Positions 16,514-25,242 are shown, counted from the first letter of the stretch. The stretch is 64,000 nt of DNA from Myxococcales bacterium (GCA_016720595.1 JADKKI010000006.1:1-64000), one strand, 5' to 3'. Made by a program: numbers and translations. The notes: generated by a model not told the origin, from the letters alone.

Positions 16514-18148
16514 CTACGGCGCGGTCGCGGCGCGATCGATGCCGAGGCAGTACAGCCGCCGCTGCACATCGCACGTCGACGTGAACGCGTTGACCGCGGC
16601 CGAGGTGGTCAGATCCGCCTGCCCGACATTCGCGCTGCTGGTGGGGCCCGCCCACGGGATGAACGCCGCGAAGCCGCTGCACGCGCCCGCGTACGTGCCC
16701 GCCGTGCTCGTGCCCGTCCACGCGTAGGGGAACTGCGTCGCTCCCACGTCCGCGCCGGCCTCGGTGAGCTGCGGCGCGTTGACCATCGTCCCGCCGTGCA
16801 TCTGCGAGAGTTCATCACGGCGCGCCCATCGACGCGCACCCAGCCGCTCGCGGTGCCCACGCGCGAGGGCGCAGGAATCGGCGTGTTGCCCGAGATGCTC
16901 GAGAGATACGCCACGTAGGTGCCGGGCAGGCTCGCCGCCGCCGCGCGATCCTTGCACTGCGAGTCCGCGCCCGCGAGGCCGCCGAGATCGCCGGTGAACA
17001 GCGTGGAGGTCACGAACATGATGTTCGGCATGAGCTTGAAGCCGGAGGTGACGGTGGTCGGCGGTGAGCGTCAGCGTGCAGCCACCCGTGCCCGAGCAGC
17101 CGCCGCCGGTCCATCCGGTGAACTTCGAGAGGGTGGGGTCGGCGGTGCTCGGTGCGGCCGCGAGAGTGAACGAGGTGCCGTAGTTGACGGTCTCGGTGCA
17201 GTCCGCGCCGCAGCTGATGCCGGTGGCGCTCACGATGCCCGCGCCGGTGCCGGACTTGGTGATCGTGAGGGTGACGAGGTTGAGGGTGAACGTGGCGGTC
17301 ACGGTGATCGCCGCGGTCATCGTCACGGTGCACGTGCCGGTGCCGTTGCAGCCGCCGCCGCTCCAGCCGGTGAACGTGGAGCCGATGCCGGCGCTCGCGG
17401 TGAGCGTGATCATCTGGTTCGCGGTGTAGGTCTCGCTGCAATCGACGCCGCAGCTGATACCGGCGGGGCTCGAGGTGACGCTGCCGGTGCCGTTGCCGCC
17501 GAGCGTGACGAACAGGGTGAGGTTGTCGAGAGAGAAGTTCGCGGACACGTTGGTGGTGTCGGTGATCGTGAGGGTGCACGGAGTGGTGCCGCTGCACGCG
17601 CCGCCCCAGCCGGCGAACGTCGAGAGCGCGGTCGCCGCCGAGGTCAACGTCAGCTGCGTTCCGTAGGGCACCGTGACGGAGCAGTTCACGCCGCACGAGA
17701 TGCCGCCACCGGAGACCGTCCCCGAGCCGGCGCCCGCCTTGGTGACGGTGACGGTGTACGTGGCGAGGTTGAACGTGGCGGTGGCGGCCTTCGCAGCACC
17801 GAGCGTGACCTCGCACGTGTTCTGGGTGCCGGTGCACGCGCCACTCCAGCCGGCGAACACCGAGCCGGTGCCCGGGGTGGCGGTCAGCGTGATGACGGTG
17901 TCCTTCGGGAACGAGGCCTCGCAGCTCGCGCCGCACGAGATGCCCGCGGGCAACGAGGTGATCGTGCCGGTGCCGGTGCCGGCGAGGGTGACGAGGAGCG
18001 GCTCGGTGGCGATGCCGGTATCCGGGGCGGCGTCGTCGAGCGGCGGTGCGTCGGGGAGGTGATGGATGCCATCGTCTCCGCAGCCCGCCACCACGCTGGC
18101 GACGGTGAGGACGAGCAGCACGAGGATGGATCGCGTGGAGGTCGTCAT
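16514..18148 (-). CDS. Lipoprotein with InlB-type repeats and C-terminal DUF1554 domain (two frame breaks)
   Basis: From ATG 18148 the product has a signal peptide with lipobox ASVVAGC. Four tandem modules of about 75 residues follow, each with ISCGxxC, TLTAxxxxGSxFxGWSGxCxG and TxTxTxxxTATF. These are divergent InlB/BACON-like beta repeats common in Myxococcota surface proteins. After TLTAD (about 17058) the frame loses sense for about 85 codons. In the alternative frame the same DNA reads MPNIMFVTSTLFTGDLGGLA...YLSSISGNT, and the original frame resumes near 16808 with MHGGTMVNAPQLTEAGADVG. Joined, the C terminus is a DUF1554-type domain ending VQRRLYCLGID. Two compensating indels point to assembly errors rather than a broken gene. 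Confidence 0.75.
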   Translation of the reverse strand: MTTSTRSILVLLVLTVASVVAGCGDDGIHHLPDAPPLDDAAPDTGIATEPLLVTLAGTGTGTITSLPAGISCGASCEASFPKDTVITLTATPGTGSVFAGWSGACTGTQNTCEVTLGAAKAATATFNLATYTVTVTKAGAGSGTVSGGGISCGVNCSVTVPYGTQLTLTSAATALSTFAGWGGACSGTTPCTLTITDTTNVSANFSLDNLTLFVTLGGNGTGSVTSSPAGISCGVDCSETYTANQMITLTASAGIGSTFTGWSGGGCNGTGTCTVTMTAAITVTATFTLNLVTLTITKSGTGAGIVSATGISCGADCTETVNYGTSFTLAAAPSTADPTLSKFTGWTGGGCSGTGGCTLTLTADHRHLRLQAHAEHHVRDLHAVHRRSRRPRGRGLAVQGSRGGGEPARHLRGVSLEHLGQHADSCALARGHRERLGARRWARRDELSQMHGGTMVNAPQLTEAGADVGATQFPYAWTGTSTAGTYAGACSGFAAFIPWAGPTSSANVGQADLTTSAAVNAFTSTCDVQRRLYCLGIDRAATAP

Positions 18149-18204
18149 CGGGCGGTCTACATACCCCGGGGGGCGTCGACCTTCAAACGAGAACCTCGCG
18201 TACG

Positions 18205-19190
18205 ATGGTGCGTCGGAGTGGGCGAGAGGGGGGGGGGGGCTCAGGGTCCTCGTCCTCGTCGTCGCCCTCGCGGCCTGTGGAAGCAAGGGCGGGGACCCGG
18301 CCGCGACGGGCAGTGGGTCCGCGACCGTGGGATCCGGATCCGGATCGGGAAGCGCTTCGCCCCCCGCGCCCACGCCGCCCACGCCCACGCCTGTCGTCAC
18401 CGATGTCCCGACCAGGCTCTCCGGCAAGGTCGCGGCCGATGCAGAGATCGATCAGTCCTACGCAGCGCTGCTGAAGCAGGCCGGGACCCGTTGCCCCGAG
18501 AAGCGCGTGTTCGCGAGCGCGAACGACTACGACGCCACGAACGACAAGCACGAGCTCCTGATCGGCATCGCGTGCGGCACGCCGGATGGGACCTGGCTGG
18601 TCGGCGTCACGAATCACGCGGGCCCGGTCTCGCTGCTCGGCTCCAAGCTGATCGAGGGTGCGGCGCGCGTCCAGGTGGACGAGCTCTACGCGAGCGCTGC
18701 CCGCGTGTGCGTGCACTACTCGGTCAGGCGCAAGATCGCGGGAAAGACCTCGGGCTACGTGTACTGCATGCCCGTCTCGGGCGGGTCGCCCACCGCGGCC
18801 GCCGATCCCGAGCTCACCGACACGATGACCACGCTGGAGTTCAAGCCCACCACGGAGCCGCTGACGAGCGAGGCCCAGTCGGTGCTGGCGAATCAGTCGA
18901 GCAAGCTCTGCACGGTCGGCGATCTCGCGCATGCCACGTCGATCGTCGCCATGGACGGAACCACCGAGGTGGTGGGCAGCGCGTGCGCCGATCCGAAGGA
19001 GCGCAGCTTCCATGTGGGCTTGCTGGTGCGTGGCGGCGGCGGCTTGACGACCGTCGCCTTCACGCGCGCCGTGGACTCCGACACCGTCACGTTCACCAAG
19101 ATGAGTGCGTCCGACAACCTGCTGTGTCTCGAGCTCACCGAGAACCCGTCGGGCAGCACGGATCGGCTGTGCCTTCGCCGTACGCGGTGA
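18205..19190 (+). CDS. Lipoprotein whose start is separated from its body by a 12-G tract
   Basis: The body, in frame from 18240, begins LRVLVLVVALAACGSKGGD, a perfect lipoprotein signal, and runs about 315 codons. There is a Ser/Gly/Pro linker, a beta-rich domain with Cys pairs (about every 100 residues), and a Cys-containing C terminus. No in-frame ATG/GTG/TTG lies between the G tract and the signal. The best start, ATG 18205 (MVRRSGRE), is one base out of register and would join the body if the tract had 10 or 13 Gs. The only in-frame ATG (18126) lies inside the divergent gene. I do not recognise the mature domain. Confidence 0.65.
18228..18239. repeat. Poly(G)12 tract at the 5' end of a lipoprotein gene
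   Basis: An uninterrupted run of 12 G separates ATG 18205 from the signal-peptide codons at 18240. Its length sets the reading frame: 12 is off, while 10 or 13 would be on. This is the layout of slipped-strand phase variation, but homopolymer miscounting gives the same picture. Confidence 0.7.
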
Positions 19191-19207
19191 CCCGCGCGCG
19201 CTGAGGC

Positions 19208-20056
19208 TCAGGCCGCGAGCCAGCTGGCCGGCACGTGGAGCTCGTGCACATCGCGACGGTGGGCCTTGTCGCCGCGCACGATCGAGGCGTGGCCGAGGGC
19301 GCCGAGATCCCACTGCACCTGGACGCGATCGTGGTGGCCGATCGTCGTGCCCGCGCACAGATCGAGCCAGCGCCAGCACCACTCCTCGCACATGCCCGCC
19401 GTCGAGGTCTGGCCATCGTGATGGGGCGCGCTGAACCGGAACCGCGCGGTGTCGCCGTGGCGCGAGCACTCGAGGTGCACGGCCCACGCGGAGGACAGCT
19501 CGCGCCAGTTCCCATCGTCGGGAGGAGCGATCGTCGTCTCGGCGGCGAGGCCGAATAGCTGGCGAAGGGTCGCGAGAGGAGGCTCGTCGCGTCGCAGCGC
19601 CACCTCGATCACGGCGTCACGCGAATCGAGGCGAACGTTCGGGCGCGTGAAGCCGAGCGTGGCGATCACGCCCTGGCCCGCATACTCGCGGTAGCCCTCA
19701 CGCGTGGTGCCGCGGGCCGTGGGGGTCAGGGTGTCAGCGAAGTAGCCGCTCACCCACTCGAACATGTTCTTCCACGTGTCCTCGTCGGCGAACCGCGTGA
19801 TCGAGAGCATCACGTGTGCGGGGCCGACCACGAGCTCGGTGCGCGGCGGATCGTAGAGATGCGCGAGGCCGGTGCGAAACCGGCACGCGCCGTGAGCCTC
19901 CACGCACGGCGCGGTCCCGCGCAGGGGAGCGTGCGTGAGCGCCGCGGCCTCCGCCGGTGTGGGCAACGGCGCCGACATCGCGCCGACCGCATCGACATCG
20001 AGCAACACGAGCAGCTCGCCAAACGAGAACACCGGTTTACCTGCCACGCCCGTCAT
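19208..20056 (-). CDS. Conserved-looking hypothetical protein
   Basis: The 282-residue soluble protein has no signal peptide. There is an N-terminal helical region, a middle beta-rich region (TELVVGPAHVMLSITRF, AVIEVALRRDE), and a Cys/Trp cluster GMCEEWCWRWLDLCAGT near residue 225-240. I do not recognise a family. Codon use is fully typical of the neighbours and the frame is clean. It is divergent from the YkgJ gene, with 101 bp between. Confidence 0.65.
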   Translation of the reverse strand: MTGVAGKPVFSFGELLVLLDVDAVGAMSAPLPTPAEAAALTHAPLRGTAPCVEAHGACRFRTGLAHLYDPPRTELVVGPAHVMLSITRFADEDTWKNMFEWVSGYFADTLTPTARGTTREGYREYAGQGVIATLGFTRPNVRLDSRDAVIEVALRRDEPPLATLRQLFGLAAETTIAPPDDGNWRELSSAWAVHLECSRHGDTARFRFSAPHHDGQTSTAGMCEEWCWRWLDLCAGTTIGHHDRVQVQWDLGALGHASIVRGDKAHRRDVHELHVPASWLAA

Positions 20057-20157
20057 GCCGACACGCTACACCCCGCCGAGTTGCCGCGGTATCGCCGCAG
20101 AGAACGCGTTGCGTGAGGGCATAGGGTGGTGGCGCTGTTCGGGAGTAGGATGAGCCG

Positions 20158-20826
20158 GTGACGCCGCCGGTGAGGACGCTCGGCGAGTTCGTCGCCGAGG
20201 ACAAGATCATCGATTGGCTCGCGGGCGAGATCGGGCAGAACCATCGCGCTTCTGCAGCCGGCGCCGCGGCCGTCGCGAAGCGGCACTCGCTGCCAATGCA
20301 CTGCTCCACGTGCACGGCCACCAAGGCGTGCTGCGCCTCGTACGTGCTGATCCGCCTCTACGAGGGCCTGGTGATCGCGCACCACCTGAAGCAGACCGGG
20401 CGCGATACGCAGGAACAGCGCGACCAGCTGCGGGCTCGCGCGGAGGCGATGGAGGCGGCGGTCGTGGCGGATTGGGCCACGCCGTGCCTGTTCCTCGACG
20501 AGCAAGAGCGCTGCTCCGTGTACAGCGTGCGCCCCACGACGTGCGCGCAGCTCTACGTCTACACACCTCCGGAGATGTGCGTGGCGCGCTCGTCGCAGAT
20601 CAAGTCGTACACGCCGCGCCAGGAGGTCGAGTCCGCGAACGCCGTCGAGGAGGCGTTCCGCGAGCGGCTGTCGCTGCGGCGCAAGGTCGGCCGGCGCTAC
20701 TTCGGCGTGCTGCCGCGCATGGTCCTCGTCTCTCTCGAGGCGTGGGACCGCACCGACTTCCGCGACTATCTGCGGCAGCTGTCGTGGCCCACCGACGCGG
20801 AGTGGACGGCGCGGATCCAGCGGTGA
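20158..20826 (+). CDS. YkgJ-family Cys-cluster protein
   Basis: The 222-residue protein starts at GTG. It contains CSTCTATKACC (about 48-58), C-LFLDEQERCSVYSVRPTTC (about 114-134) and a downstream MCVA Cys. These are the four Cys groups of the YkgJ/UPF0153 zinc- or iron-chelating family, in which RPxxCR-like motifs follow the third cluster. Its role in the cell is not known. The gene ends at the edge of the A/T-free island. Confidence 0.85.
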   Translation: MTPPVRTLGEFVAEDKIIDWLAGEIGQNHRASAAGAAAVAKRHSLPMHCSTCTATKACCASYVLIRLYEGLVIAHHLKQTGRDTQEQRDQLRARAEAMEAAVVADWATPCLFLDEQERCSVYSVRPTTCAQLYVYTPPEMCVARSSQIKSYTPRQEVESANAVEEAFRERLSLRRKVGRRYFGVLPRMVLVSLEAWDRTDFRDYLRQLSWPTDAEWTARIQR

Positions 20827-20827
20827 G

Positions 20828-22207
20828 CTAGCTACTCGAACTGATCGGAGCAGTTCTGGCCCGCCCGGCCCGGGGGGGCGGGCCCCGCGCCGGCGGGCCC
20901 GGCCCGCGCGGCCTGGCCGGCCGGGCGGCCCCCCCCCCCGGGGGGCCGCCCCCGCGCGGCGCGGGGCCCCGGGGGCCGCCCCCCGCCGGGGGGGCCCCGG
21001 GGGGGCCGGGGGGCCGCCGGGGGGCGGGGGGGCGGGCCGCCGCCGCGGCGGGGGCGCGCCGGCGGGGGGCGGCTCCGCCGGGGGGGGGGCCGCCGGCGCG
21101 GGGCCGCCCGGGCCCCCGGCGGGGGGGCGGCCCCGGCCGCCGGCCCGGCGGGGGGGGGGGGGGGGGGGGCGGGGGGGGGGGGGGGGGGGGGGATTCGACC
21201 GCGGCATCGAGCCGGGTCAGCGCGAGCCAGTTGTCGATGAGCTCGCGTGCGGCCTTTGCGCGATTCGCCGGCACGGTGATCCGATGCTGCCAGCCGCCCT
21301 CACCGGTGAGATCGAAGCGCCCCCACGAGCGCGCCGGGCCGAGCGCCTCGAGCTCGCGCAGGAGGCCACGCGCGGTGCCATCGTAGCGGCCGCGCGTGTG
21401 CTCGTCGTCGCCGGCGATCACCAGGGTCGTGCCCGCCGGGGGATCGGTGGAGAGATCGACGATCCGCTCGATCGCGGCGGTGTCGGTCGCCGCATCGCCG
21501 AGCGCGGTGACGGCCAGGCGTGCCTCGGCGAACAGCGCCGCGGCCGCGCGCTTGCTGAGGTGGGCCACGTCGCGCGTCGGCGGGGATGGTGCGACGACGA
21601 ACAGCGGCTCGGGCTCGCCGGCGCGCGTGCCCTCGAAGCCGATCCGGGTGCCGAGCGAGAGCTTCGCCAGCCAGCGCAACCACGCGGGCAAGGCCGCGCC
21701 CACCGGCACCGCGCGCAGCTCGGGATCGGTGACGAGGGGCACCGCGAGGAGCAGCGCCCAGCCGAAGCTGCCGAACCAGCCGAGGCCGTTGTGGCCGAGC
21801 GCGCGTGCTCGCACGAACTGGCGCACGTGCGGCCACGCGGCCTGGAACACCTCGTCGCGCCCGTTCTCGCGCAGCTGTGCGGCGAGCACCGCGGCGTCAC
21901 GTGGGCCGGCGCGCATGCGGCGTGCGAGGTCGCCATCGCCCGTGACGATCGTGACATCGACCTGCGCGCCCTCGAGCGTGCCGTGCAGGCGCGGCGGCAG
22001 CGTGGGGAGCTGCGTCATCCCGAGTGCTGCGGCGAGGCGCGCGGGATCGTCGTCGGAGACCAGCACGTCCACGTCGCTGGCGTGGGCCGGCGCGTAGACG
22101 CTGGAGCCATAGGCTTCGACGATGGCGCGCGGATCGGCGACGGCGCGCACGCGTGCGAGCACGCGATCGGCGGGGGTGGGCTCGGGAGCGCGTGGTGACT
22201 CGGTCAT
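20828..22207 (-). CDS. Poly(A)-polymerase-like nucleotidyltransferase, C terminus obscured
   Basis: About 338 residues from ATG 22207 are credible. The catalytic motif is YGSSVYAPAHASDVDVLVSD (about 34-53, GS-x9-DxD). A third carboxylate in the strand AQVDVTIVTGD follows, then RQFVRARALGHNGLGWFGSFGWALLLA. This last stretch corresponds to the central-domain helix of eukaryotic poly(A) polymerases (WA-R-IYSN-LGFLGGV-WAMLVA). The protein would transfer nucleotides to RNA or another acceptor. From 21192 downwards the frame runs through the G/C-only island and reads as poly-Pro and Arg/Gly/Pro, so the real end is unknown; the stop at 20828 may be chance. It is unlike standard bacterial PcnB (Pol-beta class II). 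Confidence 0.7.
   Translation of the reverse strand: MTESPRAPEPTPADRVLARVRAVADPRAIVEAYGSSVYAPAHASDVDVLVSDDDPARLAAALGMTQLPTLPPRLHGTLEGAQVDVTIVTGDGDLARRMRAGPRDAAVLAAQLRENGRDEVFQAAWPHVRQFVRARALGHNGLGWFGSFGWALLLAVPLVTDPELRAVPVGAALPAWLRWLAKLSLGTRIGFEGTRAGEPEPLFVVAPSPPTRDVAHLSKRAAAALFAEARLAVTALGDAATDTAAIERIVDLSTDPPAGTTLVIAGDDEHTRGRYDGTARGLLRELEALGPARSWGRFDLTGEGGWQHRITVPANRAKAARELIDNWLALTRLDAAVESPPPPPPPPPPPPPPPGRRPGPPPRRGPGRPRAGGPPPGGAAPRRRAPAAAAARPPAPRRPPGPPGAPPAGGGPRGPAPRGGGPPGGGAARPARPRGPGPPARGPPPRAGRARTAPISSSS
20858..21192. repeat. Nearly A/T-free low-complexity G/C island (335 bp)
   Basis: This stretch has no A and only two T, and consists of runs of C and G that end in 20-G and 22-G tracts separated by one C. 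It abuts the 3' end of the nucleotidyltransferase gene. Neighbouring intergenic DNA has normal composition. It is either a sequencing/assembly artefact or an extreme G4-forming tract; I favour the artefact. Confidence 0.85.
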
Positions 22208-22351
22208 GACCGCCACCGTGTCGCGGTCACGAGGCCCGCGCGGCTCGTGCGATGCGCTCGTTCGTGATCCTGGGACGTGCGCACCGCGCACATGATGCCA
22301 GATCGCACGCGATCGTACGCGGTGCGCCGCGCGCCATCCTCATCGCGACGT

Positions 22352-22735
22352 TCAGGCGCTGGCCTCGAGCAGGATCGCGAGCCGATCGAGCCGAGCTGCC
22401 ATCACGCGCTCGTGACGCCGCGGCATCACCTGGCGGAGCTCGACGCGGGTTCCGCCATCGACCTCGGCGAACGTCACGGTGACGATCGTCTGGCACTCGC
22501 GATCTCCGTTGCCCCACGAGAACACGATGCGCTCGGGAGGCCGCGCCTCGTGGAGCACCACCACGAGCGCGCCGACGCGATGCGCATGATCTCCGCACGC
22601 CACCGCGGTGCCACCTCGATGCTCGGCGCTCCACCAGCGGGCCATCCGCTCGGGGCGCCGCCACGTGGCATAGACATGCTCGCGCGGTGCGTGCACCACG
22701 CGGGTCATCACGACCAGCGCGTCCGCGTGGCTCAC
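22352..22735 (-). CDS. SRPBCC/AHSA1-family protein
   Basis: The 127-residue product from GTG 22735 reads SHADALVVMTRVVHAPREHVYATW, ERMARWWSAE, EARPPERIVFSW, TIVTVTFAEVDGGTRVELRQ, a complete small START-like domain with the C-terminal helix RVMAARLDRLAILL. The GTG overlaps the TGA of the upstream SRPBCC gene by 4 bp, so it is the last gene of an ArsR-SRPBCC-SRPBCC operon. The ligand is unknown. Confidence 0.8.
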   Translation of the reverse strand: MSHADALVVMTRVVHAPREHVYATWRRPERMARWWSAEHRGGTAVACGDHAHRVGALVVVLHEARPPERIVFSWGNGDRECQTIVTVTFAEVDGGTRVELRQVMPRRHERVMAARLDRLAILLEASA

Positions 22736-23208
22736 GACAACGTGACCACCAGCTCGTTGAGGCGATCGTAGCTCTCGGCCGCGCCGTGCTCCATGCCCGA
22801 CTTGATCACGATGTCGCGGACCTCCTTGGAGGGGTATCGCCCGAGGAGCGTGAAGGTGGTCTTGCCTTCGCTCTCGACGAGCGTGATCGTGACGAGCGAA
22901 TCGCCCGGATAGTCGTCGAACGATTCGGTGCAGACCAGCCGCTCCGGTGGGCTGATCTCCTTGTAGATGCCGCGAAACCCGACCTCGCGCCCATTCGGGC
23001 CACGCGAGACGCTGCGCCACGCACCGCCGACGCGGAGATCGATCTCGCTCAAGGTCATCTCGTGACCGCGAGGCCCGTACCATTGCTTCATCAGTGCCGG
23101 CTCCGTGATGCATCGCCACACGAGGTGGCGCGGCGCATCGAACACGCGCGTGAGGAGGATGTCGGTATCGGCGGGGAGCGTGACCTTGAGGTGGCCGAGA
23201 TTCTTCAT
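22732..23208 (-). CDS. SRPBCC/AHSA1-family protein
   Basis: The 158-residue protein has the classic AHSA1 sequence features: ILLTRVFDAPRHLVWRCITEPAL, KQWYGPRGHEMTLSEIDLRVGG, ERLVCTESFDDYPGDSLVTITL and a C-terminal helix SGMEHGAAESYDRLNELV. The GPRGH and IDLRVGG motifs are strongly conserved in ArsR-linked members. It lies 75 bp downstream of the ArsR gene and overlaps the next SRPBCC gene. Confidence 0.9.
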   Translation of the reverse strand: MKNLGHLKVTLPADTDILLTRVFDAPRHLVWRCITEPALMKQWYGPRGHEMTLSEIDLRVGGAWRSVSRGPNGREVGFRGIYKEISPPERLVCTESFDDYPGDSLVTITLVESEGKTTFTLLGRYPSKEVRDIVIKSGMEHGAAESYDRLNELVVTLS

Positions 23209-23283
23209 GGCGAGATCCTTGCGCGAAGGGTAGTTGCCGCGGCGGGCCGCATGACATCTGCGAGGCGATCGATCGATCCGACG

Positions 23284-23634
23284 CTACTTCTTCCGGACAT
23301 GGCGCTTCTCCTCCCGCGCGAGCTTCGCGAGCAGCGTGTCCAGCCGCTGGAATCGCTCCTCCCAGTGCTCGCGGTAGCGCTCGATCCAGCCGGCGAGCTC
23401 GCCGAGCGGTGCCGCTTCGAGGCGACATGGACGGCGCTGCGCATCGCGGCCGCGGGAGATCAATCCGGCCTTCTCGAGGACCTTGAGGTGCTTCGAGATC
23501 GCGGGCTGACTCATCGCGAACGGTTCGGCGAGCTCCATGACAGAGGCCTCTCCGCTGGCGAGCCGGGCGAGGATCGCGCGCCGCGTGGGATCGGCGAGGG
23601 CGGAGAACGTGGCGTCGAGGCGTTGGGAGTTCAT
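23284..23634 (-). CDS. ArsR-family winged-helix repressor
   Basis: The 116-residue protein begins MNSQRLDATFSALADPTRRAIL and has the HTH SVMELAEPFAMSQPAISKHLKVL and the wing SRGRDAQRRPCRLEAAP. A basic helical tail ends EKRHVRKK. It lacks metal-binding Cys pairs. It belongs to the subgroup that controls AHSA1/SRPBCC genes, which follow at once. The ATG at 23634 was preferred to an upstream TTG. A palindrome sits 20 bp upstream of the start. Confidence 0.85.
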   Translation of the reverse strand: MNSQRLDATFSALADPTRRAILARLASGEASVMELAEPFAMSQPAISKHLKVLEKAGLISRGRDAQRRPCRLEAAPLGELAGWIERYREHWEERFQRLDTLLAKLAREEKRHVRKK

Positions 23635-23654
23635 CTGGGTCAACAACCGGCAGG

Positions 23655-23678
23655 TTACATAACCGAAGTGTTATGTAC
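23655..23678. promoter_or_regulatory. Candidate ArsR operator, ACATAAC-N6-GTTATGT
   Basis: A perfect 7-bp inverted repeat with a 6-bp spacer (nearly 9 bp counting the outer bases) lies just upstream of the second ArsR gene. It sits in DNA noticeably richer in A/T than the surroundings. It is probably an autorepression site overlapping the promoter of the three-gene operon. Confidence 0.65.
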
Positions 23679-23737
23679 GATGTCGGAGGCGGCCCTGTCA
23701 ACCCGCTTTCGCGCGCGCGCACGCGACCTGGGACGCC

Positions 23738-25225
23738 TCAACCGGCGAGGTAGCGCGCTCGCAGGTGCTTCTCGAAGTGGCTCGCGGACAGCGGCGTGCC
23801 CGTCGCGCGCGCGATCAGCTCTGGCGTCTCCCAGCGGCTCGCCTGGCTCCAGATCTTGTCGTCGAGCCAGCTGAAGATCGGCGCCAGATCACCCGCGGCG
23901 ACCTTCGCATCGAGAGCCGGCAGCTGTGCGCGCATCGCCGCGAAGTACTGCGCGGCGTACATCGCGCCGAGCGTGTAGCTCGGGAAGTAGCCAAACGCAC
24001 CGTCGGTCCAGTGGATGTCCTGGAGGCACCCATCGGTGTAGTTGCCGCGGGTGTCCGCGCCGAGGTACGCGAGCATCTTCTCGTCCCACAGCGCCGGCAC
24101 ATCCTCCGGCTCGATCTCGCGTTCCACCAGGGCGCGCTCGATCTCGAAGCGCAGGATGATGTGCATCGGATAGGTCAGCTCGTCGGATTCGGTGCGCACG
24201 AGGCCGGTGCGCACGCGCGTGTAGATCTTGGCGAGGTTGTCCACGGCGAACGCGGGCTGATCGCCGAGGTGCTTGCGCACGAGCGGCGCGATCAGCTCGA
24301 GGAACGGCCGGCTGCGCCCGAGCTGCATCTCGAACGAGAGGCTCTGGCTCTCGTGGATCCCCATCGAGCGCGCCACGCCGAGCGGCAGGTGCACCCAGGC
24401 GCGCGGGAGGCGCTGCTCGTACCGCGCGTGACCGGTCTCGTGGACGATGCCCATCAGGGCCTGCACGAAGTCATCCTCGGAATAGCGCGTGGTGATCCGC
24501 ACGTCCTCGGCCACACCGCCGCAGAACGGGTGGGTGGACACATCGAGCCGGCCGCCTTCGAAGTCGAAGCCGAGGAGGCCCATGATCTCGAGGCCGAGGG
24601 CGCGCTGCGCGGCGATCGGGAACGGGCCCGTGGGCGCCACGACCTCCTCGGTGCGCTGCTTCACGAGCACGTCCTGGATCAGCGGCGGCAGCCAGCGCTT
24701 GAGATCGGCGAACATCGGCTCGATCACCGCACTCGTCATGCCCGGCTCGTAGCGATCGACGAGCGCATCGTACCGGGACAGGCCCGAGGCCTCGGCGAGC
24801 AGCGTGGCCTCCTGCCGCACGCACTCGACGAGCGGCTTCCAGTTGACGAGGAAGCCGGCCCAATCGTTCGCCTTGCGCTGCGTGCGCCATGCGTGCTCGC
24901 ACTTCGTGCCCGCGAGGCTCTTGGCCTCGACGAGGGATGCCGGGATCAGGGTGGCGGCGCGCCACTGCCGCGTCATCTCGTGCACCGAGGCGGCCTCGAT
25001 CGGATCGGTGGTCTCGGTCTTCGCGGCCTCGAGGGCGGAGGCGAGCTGCGGCGCGGTCAACGTGTCGTGCATCAGCACCGCGAGCTCGGCCATCGCGGCG
25101 CTGCGGGCCTCGTTGCCCTTGCTCGGCATCATCGCCGCCTGGTCCCACGCCACGATCTGGGCGAGGTGCTGATAGCGATAGAGCTTCGTGAAGCTCGCGA
25201 CGAGGGTCGCGTAGGCGTTCGACAT
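23738..25225 (-). CDS. M32 family metallocarboxypeptidase (carboxypeptidase Taq type)
   Basis: The 495-residue cytoplasmic protein has the full M32 signature: AWDQAAMMP near the N terminus, HPFCGG (232-237), the zinc motif HETGH (262-266) with the second ligand region HESQS (291-295), and the late TDGCLQDIHWTDGAFGYFPSYTLG. The length equals that of family members. It removes C-terminal residues from peptides with broad specificity. The start is clear (MSNAYATLVASFTKLYRYQHL), but its promoter region is replaced by the G/C island that begins 18 bp upstream. Confidence 0.95.
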   Translation of the reverse strand: MSNAYATLVASFTKLYRYQHLAQIVAWDQAAMMPSKGNEARSAAMAELAVLMHDTLTAPQLASALEAAKTETTDPIEAASVHEMTRQWRAATLIPASLVEAKSLAGTKCEHAWRTQRKANDWAGFLVNWKPLVECVRQEATLLAEASGLSRYDALVDRYEPGMTSAVIEPMFADLKRWLPPLIQDVLVKQRTEEVVAPTGPFPIAAQRALGLEIMGLLGFDFEGGRLDVSTHPFCGGVAEDVRITTRYSEDDFVQALMGIVHETGHARYEQRLPRAWVHLPLGVARSMGIHESQSLSFEMQLGRSRPFLELIAPLVRKHLGDQPAFAVDNLAKIYTRVRTGLVRTESDELTYPMHIILRFEIERALVEREIEPEDVPALWDEKMLAYLGADTRGNYTDGCLQDIHWTDGAFGYFPSYTLGAMYAAQYFAAMRAQLPALDAKVAAGDLAPIFSWLDDKIWSQASRWETPELIARATGTPLSASHFEKHLRARYLAG

Positions 25226-25242
25226 CCCGAGATGCTAGCCCT

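Noticed and set aside
20828..21192. Poly-Pro, Arg/Gly/Pro tail as a true domain of the nucleotidyltransferase
   Set aside because: Encoded by the A/T-free island that looks artefactual.
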